A stretch of DNA of 64,000 nucleotides from JAYSYM01 sp964543475. Its GTDB lineage: Bacteria; Bdellovibrionota; Bdellovibrionia; Bdellovibrionales; JAMPXM01. Below the pieces are notes generated by a model that was not told where the DNA came from, did no database searches, and saw only the letters and a program-made list of their open reading frames with translations. Where the stretch lies: the NCBI GenBank assembly GCA_964543475.1, contig CAZIYJ010000001.1, forward strand, positions 124,001-188,000. The letters are read 5' to 3'. A program made the position numbers and the translations under genes. Shown here piece after piece: positions 8,369 to 15,720 of this stretch (the stretch's first letter is position 1; every line of letters begins with the position of its first letter).

Positions 8369-8375
8369 AAGCATT

Positions 8376-8390
8376 ATTCCTATCTGGAAT
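8376..8390. promoter_or_regulatory. LysR-type operator candidate (T-N11-A)
   Basis: ATTCCTATCTGGAAT is an inverted repeat (ATTCC-TATCT-GGAAT) that fits the LysR-box pattern T-N11-A. It is immediately upstream of the lysR start in the divergent spacer shared with the DUF2608 gene, the expected place for an autoregulatory site. Confidence 0.5.
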
Positions 8391-8396
8391 ATTGAT

Positions 8397-8409
8397 CATA
8401 ATCATTATG
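8397..8409. promoter_or_regulatory. AT-rich palindrome in the lysR/DUF2608 spacer
   Basis: CATAAT-C-ATTATG is a perfect odd palindrome 7 bp beyond the LysR box. Eleven of its 13 bases match the right-hand part of the Fur-box consensus. It could be a second regulator site (Fur-like), or the -10 region of one of the divergent promoters. Confidence 0.35.
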
Positions 8410-8463
8410 AATTTTCCAATCGAGGCTTTGTTTCGTAAAAGCTCATCAACCAAGGAGCGAACC

Positions 8464-9273
8464 ATGAACAAATTTCTTGTCCTAATTGCTATTCTTTTAA
8501 ACCTGCAAAGCGCGCAAGCGGAGATTGTTGAAACCAGATATCTCGATCAGTGCATTGCTAAGGCCCACGCAGCCACCGGCCCCGTTGCCCCAAATGAAAT
8601 CCTTTACGTGTTCGATATCGACAATACGGTGCTTGCTTTGAAAGAAGATTTTGGAAGTGTGCAGTGGTTTCGCTGGCAAAAGAATTTAATCGAAACAAAC
8701 AATCCCACAGACAGGGTGGCCACCACTTTAGACGAACTACTAAAGGCTCAAGGCTTAATTTATCACTTAAGCAATTCGTACACTCCAGAAGCTGATACGG
8801 CGGCCAAACTGAGCTTCATTAAATACAAACTCGGGCATCCGGTTATCTTTCATACTTCTCGAAACACCAATGTTCGCGAGGCGACTGAGCGAGAGCTTGC
8901 AAAAAATTCTCTTTCTGCGAGCCAAACTGAATGGATTAAAGATTTTCCGGGAGAATTTAAATTTTATTACTACGAAGAAACCTCAAGACCCGTGAGCTTT
9001 CGTAAGGGCATTTTTATGTCGGCTGGCCAAGACAAAGGAGTGATGTTGAGTAGTTTACTCCGAGAACTTAAGAAGATTCCAAAGCACATCGTTTTTGTCG
9101 ACGATGAAGAGAAAAATTTGAAGAACGTCGAACGAGAGTTTAGCGAAAGTATTCCAACAACACTTTGCCGCTACTCTGCGATGGACAATGTCGTAAACAA
9201 TTTTAACTCGAGCAATAAGGCCGAAGAAGTTCAGCTCTGGAGAGAGTTCTCAAATCTTGTAAACAAACTTTAA
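8464..9273 (+). CDS. Secreted HAD-like phosphatase-fold protein, DUF2608 type
   Basis: A 269-residue exported protein. The signal peptide is MNKFLVLIAILLNLQSAQA. The mature part shows the HAD nucleophile motif DIDNTV (Asp51, Asp53, Thr55) and a late acidic motif FVDDEEKNL, as in DUF2608 proteins of Legionella and other Gram-negatives that handle host or prey material. A periplasmic phosphatase acting on an unknown substrate is the reasonable reading. The frame opens upstream, but AAGGAG just before ATG 8464 and the signal peptide fix the start. It is divergent from lysR and may be its target. Confidence 0.8.
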   Translation: MNKFLVLIAILLNLQSAQAEIVETRYLDQCIAKAHAATGPVAPNEILYVFDIDNTVLALKEDFGSVQWFRWQKNLIETNNPTDRVATTLDELLKAQGLIYHLSNSYTPEADTAAKLSFIKYKLGHPVIFHTSRNTNVREATERELAKNSLSASQTEWIKDFPGEFKFYYYEETSRPVSFRKGIFMSAGQDKGVMLSSLLRELKKIPKHIVFVDDEEKNLKNVEREFSESIPTTLCRYSAMDNVVNNFNSSNKAEEVQLWREFSNLVNKL

Positions 9274-9298
9274 AAAGCAAAAGGCCGCTTCCGCGGCC
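9272..9298 (-). terminator. Rho-independent terminator after the LysM lipoprotein gene
   Basis: On the minus strand, GGCCGC-GGAA-GCGGCC with a GNRA tetraloop is followed by TTTTGCTTTTT. It ends the 9391-10917 transcript at the end of the convergent DUF2608 gene. Confidence 0.88.
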
Positions 9299-9333
9299 CA
9301 TTCACTCAAACTCTGACTTTTTCTTTTTACTCA

Positions 9334-9390
9334 GACTCTTAACTTGGACTCTAAACTTTTAACTCTTAACTCTTAGCTCTTAGCTCTTAG
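9334..9390 (-). repeat. Shared 7-nt-periodic 3' element, copy B
   Basis: Directly abutting the stop codon of the LysM lipoprotein gene, the minus strand reads CTAAGAG three times, then TTAAGAG, TTAAAAG, TTTAGAG, and then a less regular tail containing TTAAGAG. The part at 9334-9376 aligns with copy A at 7434-7477 (about 36 of 44 identical, with one 1-nt gap). The array may expand or contract by slippage. Confidence 0.75.
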
Positions 9391-10917
9391 TTATATCTGA
9401 GTTTGTGTCATGTCGATGCGCTTAGAAGCACGCTTGCGACGAATCACGCTGAACGCTAACACTCCACCAAGAAGCAACAAGCCTGCAGCACCTAACATCA
9501 TTGTTTGATCTGGGTCTCCGGCCATCTCTTCGTCAGCAGCAGCTGCGCGAGTTGTAGGTTTTGGCGGTGGTGGCGCCTGCATTGGCTCCATTGGTGGTGG
9601 AGGTGGAGCCGCTTGAGCCATATCAGGTGGCGGTGGTGGCGGTGCTCCGAAATCTTGTGGCGGAGCAACTGTTCCAGCGTTCGCATTCATGTCTTGTGGA
9701 GGATTAAGTGTTGGATCATCTGGAGGCAATCCTTGATCCATTGGTTGCGCAGCAGCCATGTCCGTCGGCGCTGGCTCTGTTGGAGCGGCCGCGTCCGTTG
9801 CTGGTATTGTGTTGCTTGCAACTGCCTGGTCGGCAGCATCTGCTGGGTAGTAACGAAGTTCTGTTCCCGCAGGCAATGAACCTTTCGATTCAACATCCAT
9901 ATTAGTTGCCCACAATTCTTTCCACGAATTCTTGTTACCAAGAAGCTTCGTTGAAAGTTCGCGGATGTCATCGCCCTCTTGTGCTGTGTAGGTCGAAGGT
10001 GCAACACCTTGTTCTTCATACCAGCTAATCATCTTGTTGCTATCAGCAGGATCTTTTGGCGAGTTGTAATATACTTTGTCGCCAACTTTCATTGGACGAT
10101 TTGCAAGAAGCACATTCCACTTCTTTAAATCTCTTGAACGATTTGTGCCGTAAATTTTTTCGCTTACTGATTTAGTCGTGTCACCTTCGCGAGCCACATA
10201 GTAACGATTAAGCAAGGTGCCGCCATTTTCAAATGGAGCATCTTTAATTTTTAATAATGGAAGATAAGGTTTCGGAGCTGGCTCTGAAGCGACAACATCT
10301 GTCGTTCCAGTATCACCCATAGATGAGTCGGTAGTAGCTGTTTCATCAACTGGCGGAGGCTCTGATGAAGCTTGATCTGCGGGTTGATCGCCACCTGCCG
10401 CTGGATCAAAAACTCCTGCGTCTGTCGGCTGGTCATTAGTAGTTGCCGCAGTATCCATTGGAGCAGAATCACCTGCAGGTGCTGCAGGATCAACTGGTGC
10501 AGCTTCGTCTGCTGGTGCATCTGTGCCAGCAACTTCGTCTGGGAATTCGTTTGCTAAATCACCACCATCATCAAGTGCAAGTTCGTCTGACTCAGCACCT
10601 TCTGTTGGAGTCGTTGCGTCTGTAGGTGCTGCTTCTTCACCTTCAGTTGGTGCAGCAGCTTGCTCAGCACCTTCTTCTGGAGCGGCACCTTCATCGATCG
10701 CAGTATCGTCGACTGATTCTCCGCCTTCAGTTGCGCCTTCGTTTGCTGCTTGCTCTGTGGCACCTTCTTCGAAGTCACCCGAGTTTTCTTGACTGAAACT
10801 GTCGTCACTCGAAACAACAGACTCATCAGAGTCCTGTGCAGCGTTGTCTGACGTGCAACCAGTCAGGTGAAGACCCATTGTTACGGTAAGAAGAGAAATC
10901 AGGAGTCGTTTATTCAT
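9391..10917 (-). CDS. Acidic LysM-domain lipoprotein with C-terminal membrane anchor
   Basis: A 508-residue envelope protein of unknown function. The N-terminus is a lipoprotein signal ending in the lipobox LTGC (Cys21). About 200 residues rich in Asp, Glu, Ala, Thr and Pro follow, then two LysM-like modules (YYVAREGDTTKSVSEKIYG and YTAQEGDDIRELSTKLLG), which usually bind peptidoglycan. After a Pro-rich stretch comes a C-terminal hydrophobic helix (MMLGAAGLLLLGGVLAF) with a basic tail RRKRASKR. Lipid anchor and transmembrane helix together could tie the outer membrane, wall and inner membrane. The layout recalls FimV-like or gliding-motility envelope proteins, but I cannot assign it. ATG 10917 has an AAGG site upstream. 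Confidence 0.8.
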   Translation of the reverse strand: MNKRLLISLLTVTMGLHLTGCTSDNAAQDSDESVVSSDDSFSQENSGDFEEGATEQAANEGATEGGESVDDTAIDEGAAPEEGAEQAAAPTEGEEAAPTDATTPTEGAESDELALDDGGDLANEFPDEVAGTDAPADEAAPVDPAAPAGDSAPMDTAATTNDQPTDAGVFDPAAGGDQPADQASSEPPPVDETATTDSSMGDTGTTDVVASEPAPKPYLPLLKIKDAPFENGGTLLNRYYVAREGDTTKSVSEKIYGTNRSRDLKKWNVLLANRPMKVGDKVYYNSPKDPADSNKMISWYEEQGVAPSTYTAQEGDDIRELSTKLLGNKNSWKELWATNMDVESKGSLPAGTELRYYPADAADQAVASNTIPATDAAAPTEPAPTDMAAAQPMDQGLPPDDPTLNPPQDMNANAGTVAPPQDFGAPPPPPPDMAQAAPPPPPMEPMQAPPPPKPTTRAAAADEEMAGDPDQTMMLGAAGLLLLGGVLAFSVIRRKRASKRIDMTQTQI

Positions 10918-11020
10918 AGCCGTTCATCCTTGAGTAGCTTTGTTCGCAAAACTTTTTAGCTTCTGCTCAATTTAATCATGGAAAACAATGTGACTGAAGC
11001 ACGATAATTTTGGACTCAGA

Positions 11021-11545
11021 CTATTGTCTAGGTCGCTTCGTTATCTCTGATTGTTCGAACGAAAATGTCGCACCTGGTTTGATGTTATGTCGACCAAACC
11101 AGCCAATCGGCACCTCGAGAGCAAACTTGCCTGGCCGAGACGAAGGATAGCTCGGGGGATGAACTTCCATTGGAGACGCCGGCTTCATATCAAGAATCTG
11201 AAACAGCTTTCTGTCCTCATCAAAATATCCAATCGAAAGAGGAATAAGGGTGTTCTTCATCCAAAAGCTCAACGTCTGCTCTTGTTCAAAGATGAACAGC
11301 ATCCCTTTGCCATCTTTAAGCTCTTTACGATTCATCAAGCCGAGCGAGCGCTTAGAATTATCGTCGGCAATTTCGACCTCGAGTATTTGCGATCCGATTT
11401 TAATTTTCTGAGTTGTAAATGGAGCGTCTGCCTTCGCCTTTGAAAACAGCATGAATGCAATTCCGAGATACAAAAGTATGCGAATCGCTTTTGCGATCTT
11501 AGCCGTTCGACGACGCTCTTCTGGGGTCGGGGTTTTCCACGCCAT
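11021..11545 (-). CDS. DUF192 family membrane-anchored protein
   Basis: A 174-residue protein with one N-terminal membrane helix (about residues 20-38, IRILLYLGIAFMLF), which may act as a signal, followed by a DUF192 domain (SLGLMNRKELKDGKGMLFIF, FWMKNTLIPLSIGYFD). The family is a small exported beta barrel of unknown biochemical role. The frame extends upstream into the neighbouring gene, but AAGGAG 7 nt before ATG 11545 fixes the start. The start overlaps the stop of the Ppx/GppA gene (TGATG), so the two are translationally coupled at the end of the gat operon. Confidence 0.85.
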   Translation of the reverse strand: MAWKTPTPEERRRTAKIAKAIRILLYLGIAFMLFSKAKADAPFTTQKIKIGSQILEVEIADDNSKRSLGLMNRKELKDGKGMLFIFEQEQTLSFWMKNTLIPLSIGYFDEDRKLFQILDMKPASPMEVHPPSYPSSRPGKFALEVPIGWFGRHNIKPGATFSFEQSEITKRPRQ

Positions 11546-12471
11546 CAAACTGCTCCTTGGCTCATGAGTTTTGCTATTCCATACCTTAGTCCACGAATCG
11601 AAACTTCGACCTCTTTGCATTCAAAAACTTCGCACGAATGCAAAAGTGTCAGTGCGCCGGCAACGATCACATCGGCTCTTTTTGGATCCATTCCCGCCAG
11701 CTGTTGACGCTCCTCAACTGACATCAATCTCATCTTCTCTGCCCACTCTTTCATCGAAGAAAGTGAGAGCTTGTATCCGTGAACTTTTTCGCCCTCAAAC
11801 GGCAATCCCATATCAACTGTTGCAAGCGTTGTCGGTGTCCCGGCAACGACGATTACCTTGGCAGGCTTAAGCTCAATCGGAAGTTGAGCGAGTATAGACT
11901 TTAATGAGGAAGTCTCATGGCTTAGGTACTGCTGCAAATTTTTAAGTTCGAGATCTTTGATCGGATGGTGAGTGATAAACCGCTCTGTCAAACGGACACT
12001 TCCGATATCTAAACTTGTGCGAAATTTTATACCCTCATTGTCGCCAATAATGAACTCGGTTGAGCCCCCTCCGACATCAACAATTGCGACTGGTTCTTTA
12101 AGTTCAAAATCGATCGTTCCCGCAAAAGTACACTCCGCTTCTTGCTCGCCAGAAATCACCTGAATCGGAATCGAAAATCTATTTCCGAGCTCAAAAAGTT
12201 CACTCGCATTTTCGGCGTCGCGCGCGGCACTGGTTGCAAAAGCAACGACTCGATCTGGACGATAGTCAGATATAAGTTGAGCGAATTCTTTGAAGCATTC
12301 TTCGGCTCTTTTGAGTGCATCGGGGTGAAGTTTTCGCGTTTTATTTACATCTTGTCCGAGCCTCACAACACGAACCTGATCTTCCAAAACCGATTGAATA
12401 TGACCATCTTCAACCTCACAAATGAGGCAAAGAAAAGTGTTTGTTCCGAGGTCTAAAGTTGCAACTCTCAC
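11545..12471 (-). CDS. Ppx/GppA family exopolyphosphatase / pppGpp phosphatase
   Basis: A 308-residue protein of the ASKHA fold. It shows phosphate-1 motif LDLGTNTFLCL (residues 6-16), FATSAARDA, ISGEQEAECTFAG and phosphate-2 motif IVDVGGGSTEF. The family hydrolyses inorganic polyphosphate or converts pppGpp to ppGpp. This is the short form without the C-terminal extension of E. coli enzymes, so substrate choice cannot be settled from sequence. The gene lies 3 nt downstream of gatB and overlaps the DUF192 start. Its presence fits the stringent-response theme of the two DksA-like genes 18 kb away. Confidence 0.93.
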   Translation of the reverse strand: MRVATLDLGTNTFLCLICEVEDGHIQSVLEDQVRVVRLGQDVNKTRKLHPDALKRAEECFKEFAQLISDYRPDRVVAFATSAARDAENASELFELGNRFSIPIQVISGEQEAECTFAGTIDFELKEPVAIVDVGGGSTEFIIGDNEGIKFRTSLDIGSVRLTERFITHHPIKDLELKNLQQYLSHETSSLKSILAQLPIELKPAKVIVVAGTPTTLATVDMGLPFEGEKVHGYKLSLSSMKEWAEKMRLMSVEERQQLAGMDPKRADVIVAGALTLLHSCEVFECKEVEVSIRGLRYGIAKLMSQGAV

Positions 12472-12474
12472 GCG

Positions 12475-13908
12475 CTAACCTTTGAGCTTTTCTTTGAGTA
12501 AATCGTTCACCATTTCGGGGCTCGCTTGGCCCTTTGAAGCCTTCATTACTTGGCCAACAAAGAAGCCAAAAAGCTTCTCTTTTCCGCTCCGATATTCGGC
12601 GAGTTGGCCTGGGTTTGCGGCAATAGTTTCATCAATAATCTTCGTGATCGCAGAAGTATCAGTTATTTGAACTAGACCTTTTTCCTTGATGATCGCTTGC
12701 GGACTTTTCCCCGATTGCCACATTTCTGTGAAGACAGTTTTTGCGATCTTCCCTGAAATAGTCCCCTTATCGATCTCAGAAATCATATTTCCCAAATTCT
12801 CAGGTGTAATTGGCGAATCCGTTACTGATTTTTTATTTTCATTAAGTTCCCGAATCAGATCACTCATTACCCAGTTCGAAACAGCTTTCGGGTTACCACA
12901 AATTTTTGTGGCCGCCTCAAAGTAATCAGAGATTTCTCTCTCGCCAGTTAAAAAGAAGGCGTCGTACTCCGGAATTTTGTAATCGTCGATAAAGCGCTGA
13001 GCGCGAGTAAGCGGAAGCTCGGGCATACTAGATTTTACTAATTCAATTTGTTGAGTTGTGAGCTTGAGCGGAAGTAGATCAGGGTCTGGAAAATAACGAT
13101 AGTCCTCGGCCTCTTCTTTTGAGCGCATCACAAAAGTTCTGTTTTTATCAGGATCATAAAGTCGAGTTTCTTGGTTGATCGTTTCGCCCGATTCAAGACA
13201 GTCAATCTGACGATGAATTTCAAACTCAATTGCTTTTTCAACGAAGCGAAACGAATTGATGTTTTTTATTTCGACTCGCGTTCCAAATTTAGTTGCTCCT
13301 TTTTTGCGAACTGAAACATTGCAGTCGCAGCGAAGCGATCCCTCTTCTAGGTTTCCGTCGCAAACTTCAAGATATCGAAGAATCTGACGAACTGTTCGAG
13401 CATATTCAGCAGCTTCTTGGGGCGATCGGATTTCTGGATCAGAGACGATCTCCATTAACGGAACACCAGCGCGATTTAAATTTATTAAGCTATATTCGCC
13501 AACATGAGTTGATTTGCCCGCATCTGCTTCCATGTGAGCGCGCGTAACGCCAATTCTTCGCCGCTCGCCATTAATTACAAACTCAACGAACCCTTTTTCG
13601 TTAATCGGCTTATCGTACTGAGAAATTTGATATCCACTAGGCGAATCCGGGTAAAAGTATTGCTTGCGTGACAAAGTTGAATTCAATTTTACGTCGCAGT
13701 TAAGAGCAAGACCCGTCTTAATTCCAAACTCGACAGCAGTTTTGTTTAAGACCGGCAATGCTCCGGGCTGTGCTGTACAAACTGGGCAAGTGTTTTCGTT
13801 GTCTGCGCCGCCATAAGTTGCCGAGCAGGCACAGAACAGTTTGCTCTGTGTTCGAAGCTGCGCATGAATTTCAAGACCGATCACCGGTTCGTAGTCATTA
13901 TATGACAT
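12475..13908 (-). CDS. gatB: Asp/Glu-tRNA amidotransferase subunit B
   Basis: The 477-residue GatB carries the tRNA-binding and kinase-like part of GatCAB, which activates Glu-tRNA(Gln) or Asp-tRNA(Asn) with ATP before amidation. Family hallmarks are present: YEPVIGLEIHAQL at the start, the zinc cysteines CACS...CPVC, MEADAGKSTH, LNRAGVPLMEIVSDPE, and the C-terminal YqeY-like domain (residues 325-477). The start overlaps the end of gatA by 11 nt. The full gatC-gatA-gatB order is intact, so Gln- and/or Asn-tRNA are likely made by the indirect route. Confidence 0.98.
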   Translation of the reverse strand: MSYNDYEPVIGLEIHAQLRTQSKLFCACSATYGGADNENTCPVCTAQPGALPVLNKTAVEFGIKTGLALNCDVKLNSTLSRKQYFYPDSPSGYQISQYDKPINEKGFVEFVINGERRRIGVTRAHMEADAGKSTHVGEYSLINLNRAGVPLMEIVSDPEIRSPQEAAEYARTVRQILRYLEVCDGNLEEGSLRCDCNVSVRKKGATKFGTRVEIKNINSFRFVEKAIEFEIHRQIDCLESGETINQETRLYDPDKNRTFVMRSKEEAEDYRYFPDPDLLPLKLTTQQIELVKSSMPELPLTRAQRFIDDYKIPEYDAFFLTGEREISDYFEAATKICGNPKAVSNWVMSDLIRELNENKKSVTDSPITPENLGNMISEIDKGTISGKIAKTVFTEMWQSGKSPQAIIKEKGLVQITDTSAITKIIDETIAANPGQLAEYRSGKEKLFGFFVGQVMKASKGQASPEMVNDLLKEKLKG

Positions 13909-15370
13909 GCGGCACTCTCGCTTCTAAAGTTAACGACTTCTCGAGCGCATAGGCGACATTAAAAATCTTCTCTTCTTCGAAATGTTTTGCGGTTAGCTGA
14001 ACACCGATCGGAAGACCTTTTGACGAAAAACCCGCTGGAACCGACATTCCCGGCAGTCCTGCCAAATTAGTTGAAGTCGTAAAAATGTCATTGAGGTACA
14101 TGCCCAACACATTTTCTAGTTTCTCGCCAATTTTAAAGGCGGGAGAAATAGTTACCGGGCTTAAAAGTACGTCGCACTTTTCAAATGCTTTTAAAAAATC
14201 GTCGCGAATCAATCTCCGAACCTGACATGCTTTTTGATAGTAGGCATCGTAGTAGCCACTTGAAAGGGCGTACGTCCCGAGCATGATTCTTCGCTTCACC
14301 TCGATGCCAAAACCTTCGCCTCGAGACTTTGCATACACCTCGTCGACATCAAATGCGGACTGTTTCGAAAAGTCTGCGCGATGTCCGAATCGAATTCCAT
14401 CGTAACGAGCAAGGTTACTCGACGCCTCTGACGTCGCGATCAAGTAATAAATCGGTACGCCGTACTGCACGAGTGGAAGAGTGACCTCTACGATCTCTGC
14501 TCCGCGCTTTTTGCAGGTCTCAATTGCATTCTCGACAACCTTGCGAGTGTCCGCTTCAATCCCCTCGGCAAAATATTCTTTCGGAAGGCCAATGCGGACA
14601 CCTTTAAGGTCTTCATTTAAATTTTCACTCCACTTCGGAACTTCGCGATTCGAAGATGTTGAGTCGTGCTGACATTCTCCCGCCATCACCTCGAGCATTA
14701 AGGCACAATCCTCAGTCGAATTTGCCATTGGACCCGCCTGATCAAGGCTGGATGCATACGCAATAATTCCGTACCGACTTACTCGCCCATACGTAGGCTT
14801 GATGCCATACACTCCGCAAAAACTTGAAGGCTGTCGAATCGACCCGCCAGTGTCAGTACCAATTGCAGCAGGAGCTAGTCTTGCAGCAAGTGCAGCCGCT
14901 GATCCTCCCGAAGATCCACCCGGGACATACTCTGGATTCCACGGGTTGCGAACGATCCCGAATGCAGATGTTTCATTGCTTGAGCCCATCGCAAACTCAT
15001 CAAGATTTGTTTTACCAATTGTGATCGCGCCAGCGCCTTGCAATCTATTCACGACCGTTGATGAATACGGAGGAATGTAGTTGCCCAACATTTTTGATGC
15101 TGCTGTTGTTCTTAAACCTTTGGTGCAAAGCAAATCTTTTACTGCGACGGGTACGCCCGCAAGTGATCCGACTTTTTCTCCAGCATGTATTCGCTTGTCG
15201 ATCGCCTTTGCTTCATCGAGTGCTTTTTCATTTAAAGTAATAAAGCAGTTGAGTTGCTTATCAAGATTTCCAATTCGTTTCTGAAAGAACTCTGTCACTT
15301 CAAGTGCTGAAACTTTTTTAGATTGAACTGAATCTCGGATCTGTTTGAGAGAAGCTTTTAATAAATCCAT
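13898..15370 (-). CDS. gatA: Asp/Glu-tRNA amidotransferase subunit A
   Basis: The 490-residue GatA is the amidase-signature glutaminase of GatCAB and releases ammonia from glutamine. The Ser-cisSer-Lys triad is visible: Lys78 in GVPVAVKDL, Ser153 in PGGSSGGS and nucleophile Ser177 in GTDTGGSIR. Length is normal. The start overlaps the gatC stop (TAATG), indicating translational coupling. Confidence 0.98.
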   Translation of the reverse strand: MDLLKASLKQIRDSVQSKKVSALEVTEFFQKRIGNLDKQLNCFITLNEKALDEAKAIDKRIHAGEKVGSLAGVPVAVKDLLCTKGLRTTAASKMLGNYIPPYSSTVVNRLQGAGAITIGKTNLDEFAMGSSNETSAFGIVRNPWNPEYVPGGSSGGSAAALAARLAPAAIGTDTGGSIRQPSSFCGVYGIKPTYGRVSRYGIIAYASSLDQAGPMANSTEDCALMLEVMAGECQHDSTSSNREVPKWSENLNEDLKGVRIGLPKEYFAEGIEADTRKVVENAIETCKKRGAEIVEVTLPLVQYGVPIYYLIATSEASSNLARYDGIRFGHRADFSKQSAFDVDEVYAKSRGEGFGIEVKRRIMLGTYALSSGYYDAYYQKACQVRRLIRDDFLKAFEKCDVLLSPVTISPAFKIGEKLENVLGMYLNDIFTTSTNLAGLPGMSVPAGFSSKGLPIGVQLTAKHFEEEKIFNVAYALEKSLTLEARVPHVI

Positions 15371-15651
15371 TAGACGACCGGTGGAACCTTAAAGAGGTTT
15401 CCTGATTTGTCTGGAGCGTTCGCCAAAATCTTCTCAGCTCCCGGGCCAGCGACGACTTTGTCTTCGCGCAAGTGAGGCGTAATTTCAGAAGGAGTTAAAA
15501 GGGGCTCAATGTTAGAGGTGTCGATTTTTGCGATCTTATTGAAATTTTCAAGAGTGTCGTTGAGCTGCTTTGTATAGGCAACGGCCTGCTCTTCAGTAAT
15601 TTGCAAACGAGCTAAGTTCGAAATCTTCAGCACGGTCTCTTTAGTGATCAT
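15370..15651 (-). CDS. gatC: Asp/Glu-tRNA amidotransferase subunit C
   Basis: The 93-residue GatC is the small stabilising subunit that wraps GatA and GatB. It begins MITKETVLKISNLARLQIT and ends with the conserved LREDKV...NAPDKSGNLFKVPPVV. An upstream in-frame start would add ten residues, but GGAG 9 nt before ATG 15651 and family length favour 15651. It is the first gene of the operon gatC-gatA-gatB-ppx/gppA-DUF192, divergent from ligA across a 69-bp spacer that must hold both promoters. Confidence 0.95.
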   Translation of the reverse strand: MITKETVLKISNLARLQITEEQAVAYTKQLNDTLENFNKIAKIDTSNIEPLLTPSEITPHLREDKVVAGPGAEKILANAPDKSGNLFKVPPVV

Positions 15652-15720
15652 TTTAGATTCTCCGAGGATGCTCAAAAACACTACTTGAAGAGGTAGTTTT
15701 CAGCAAGTAATCTGCCGGTC

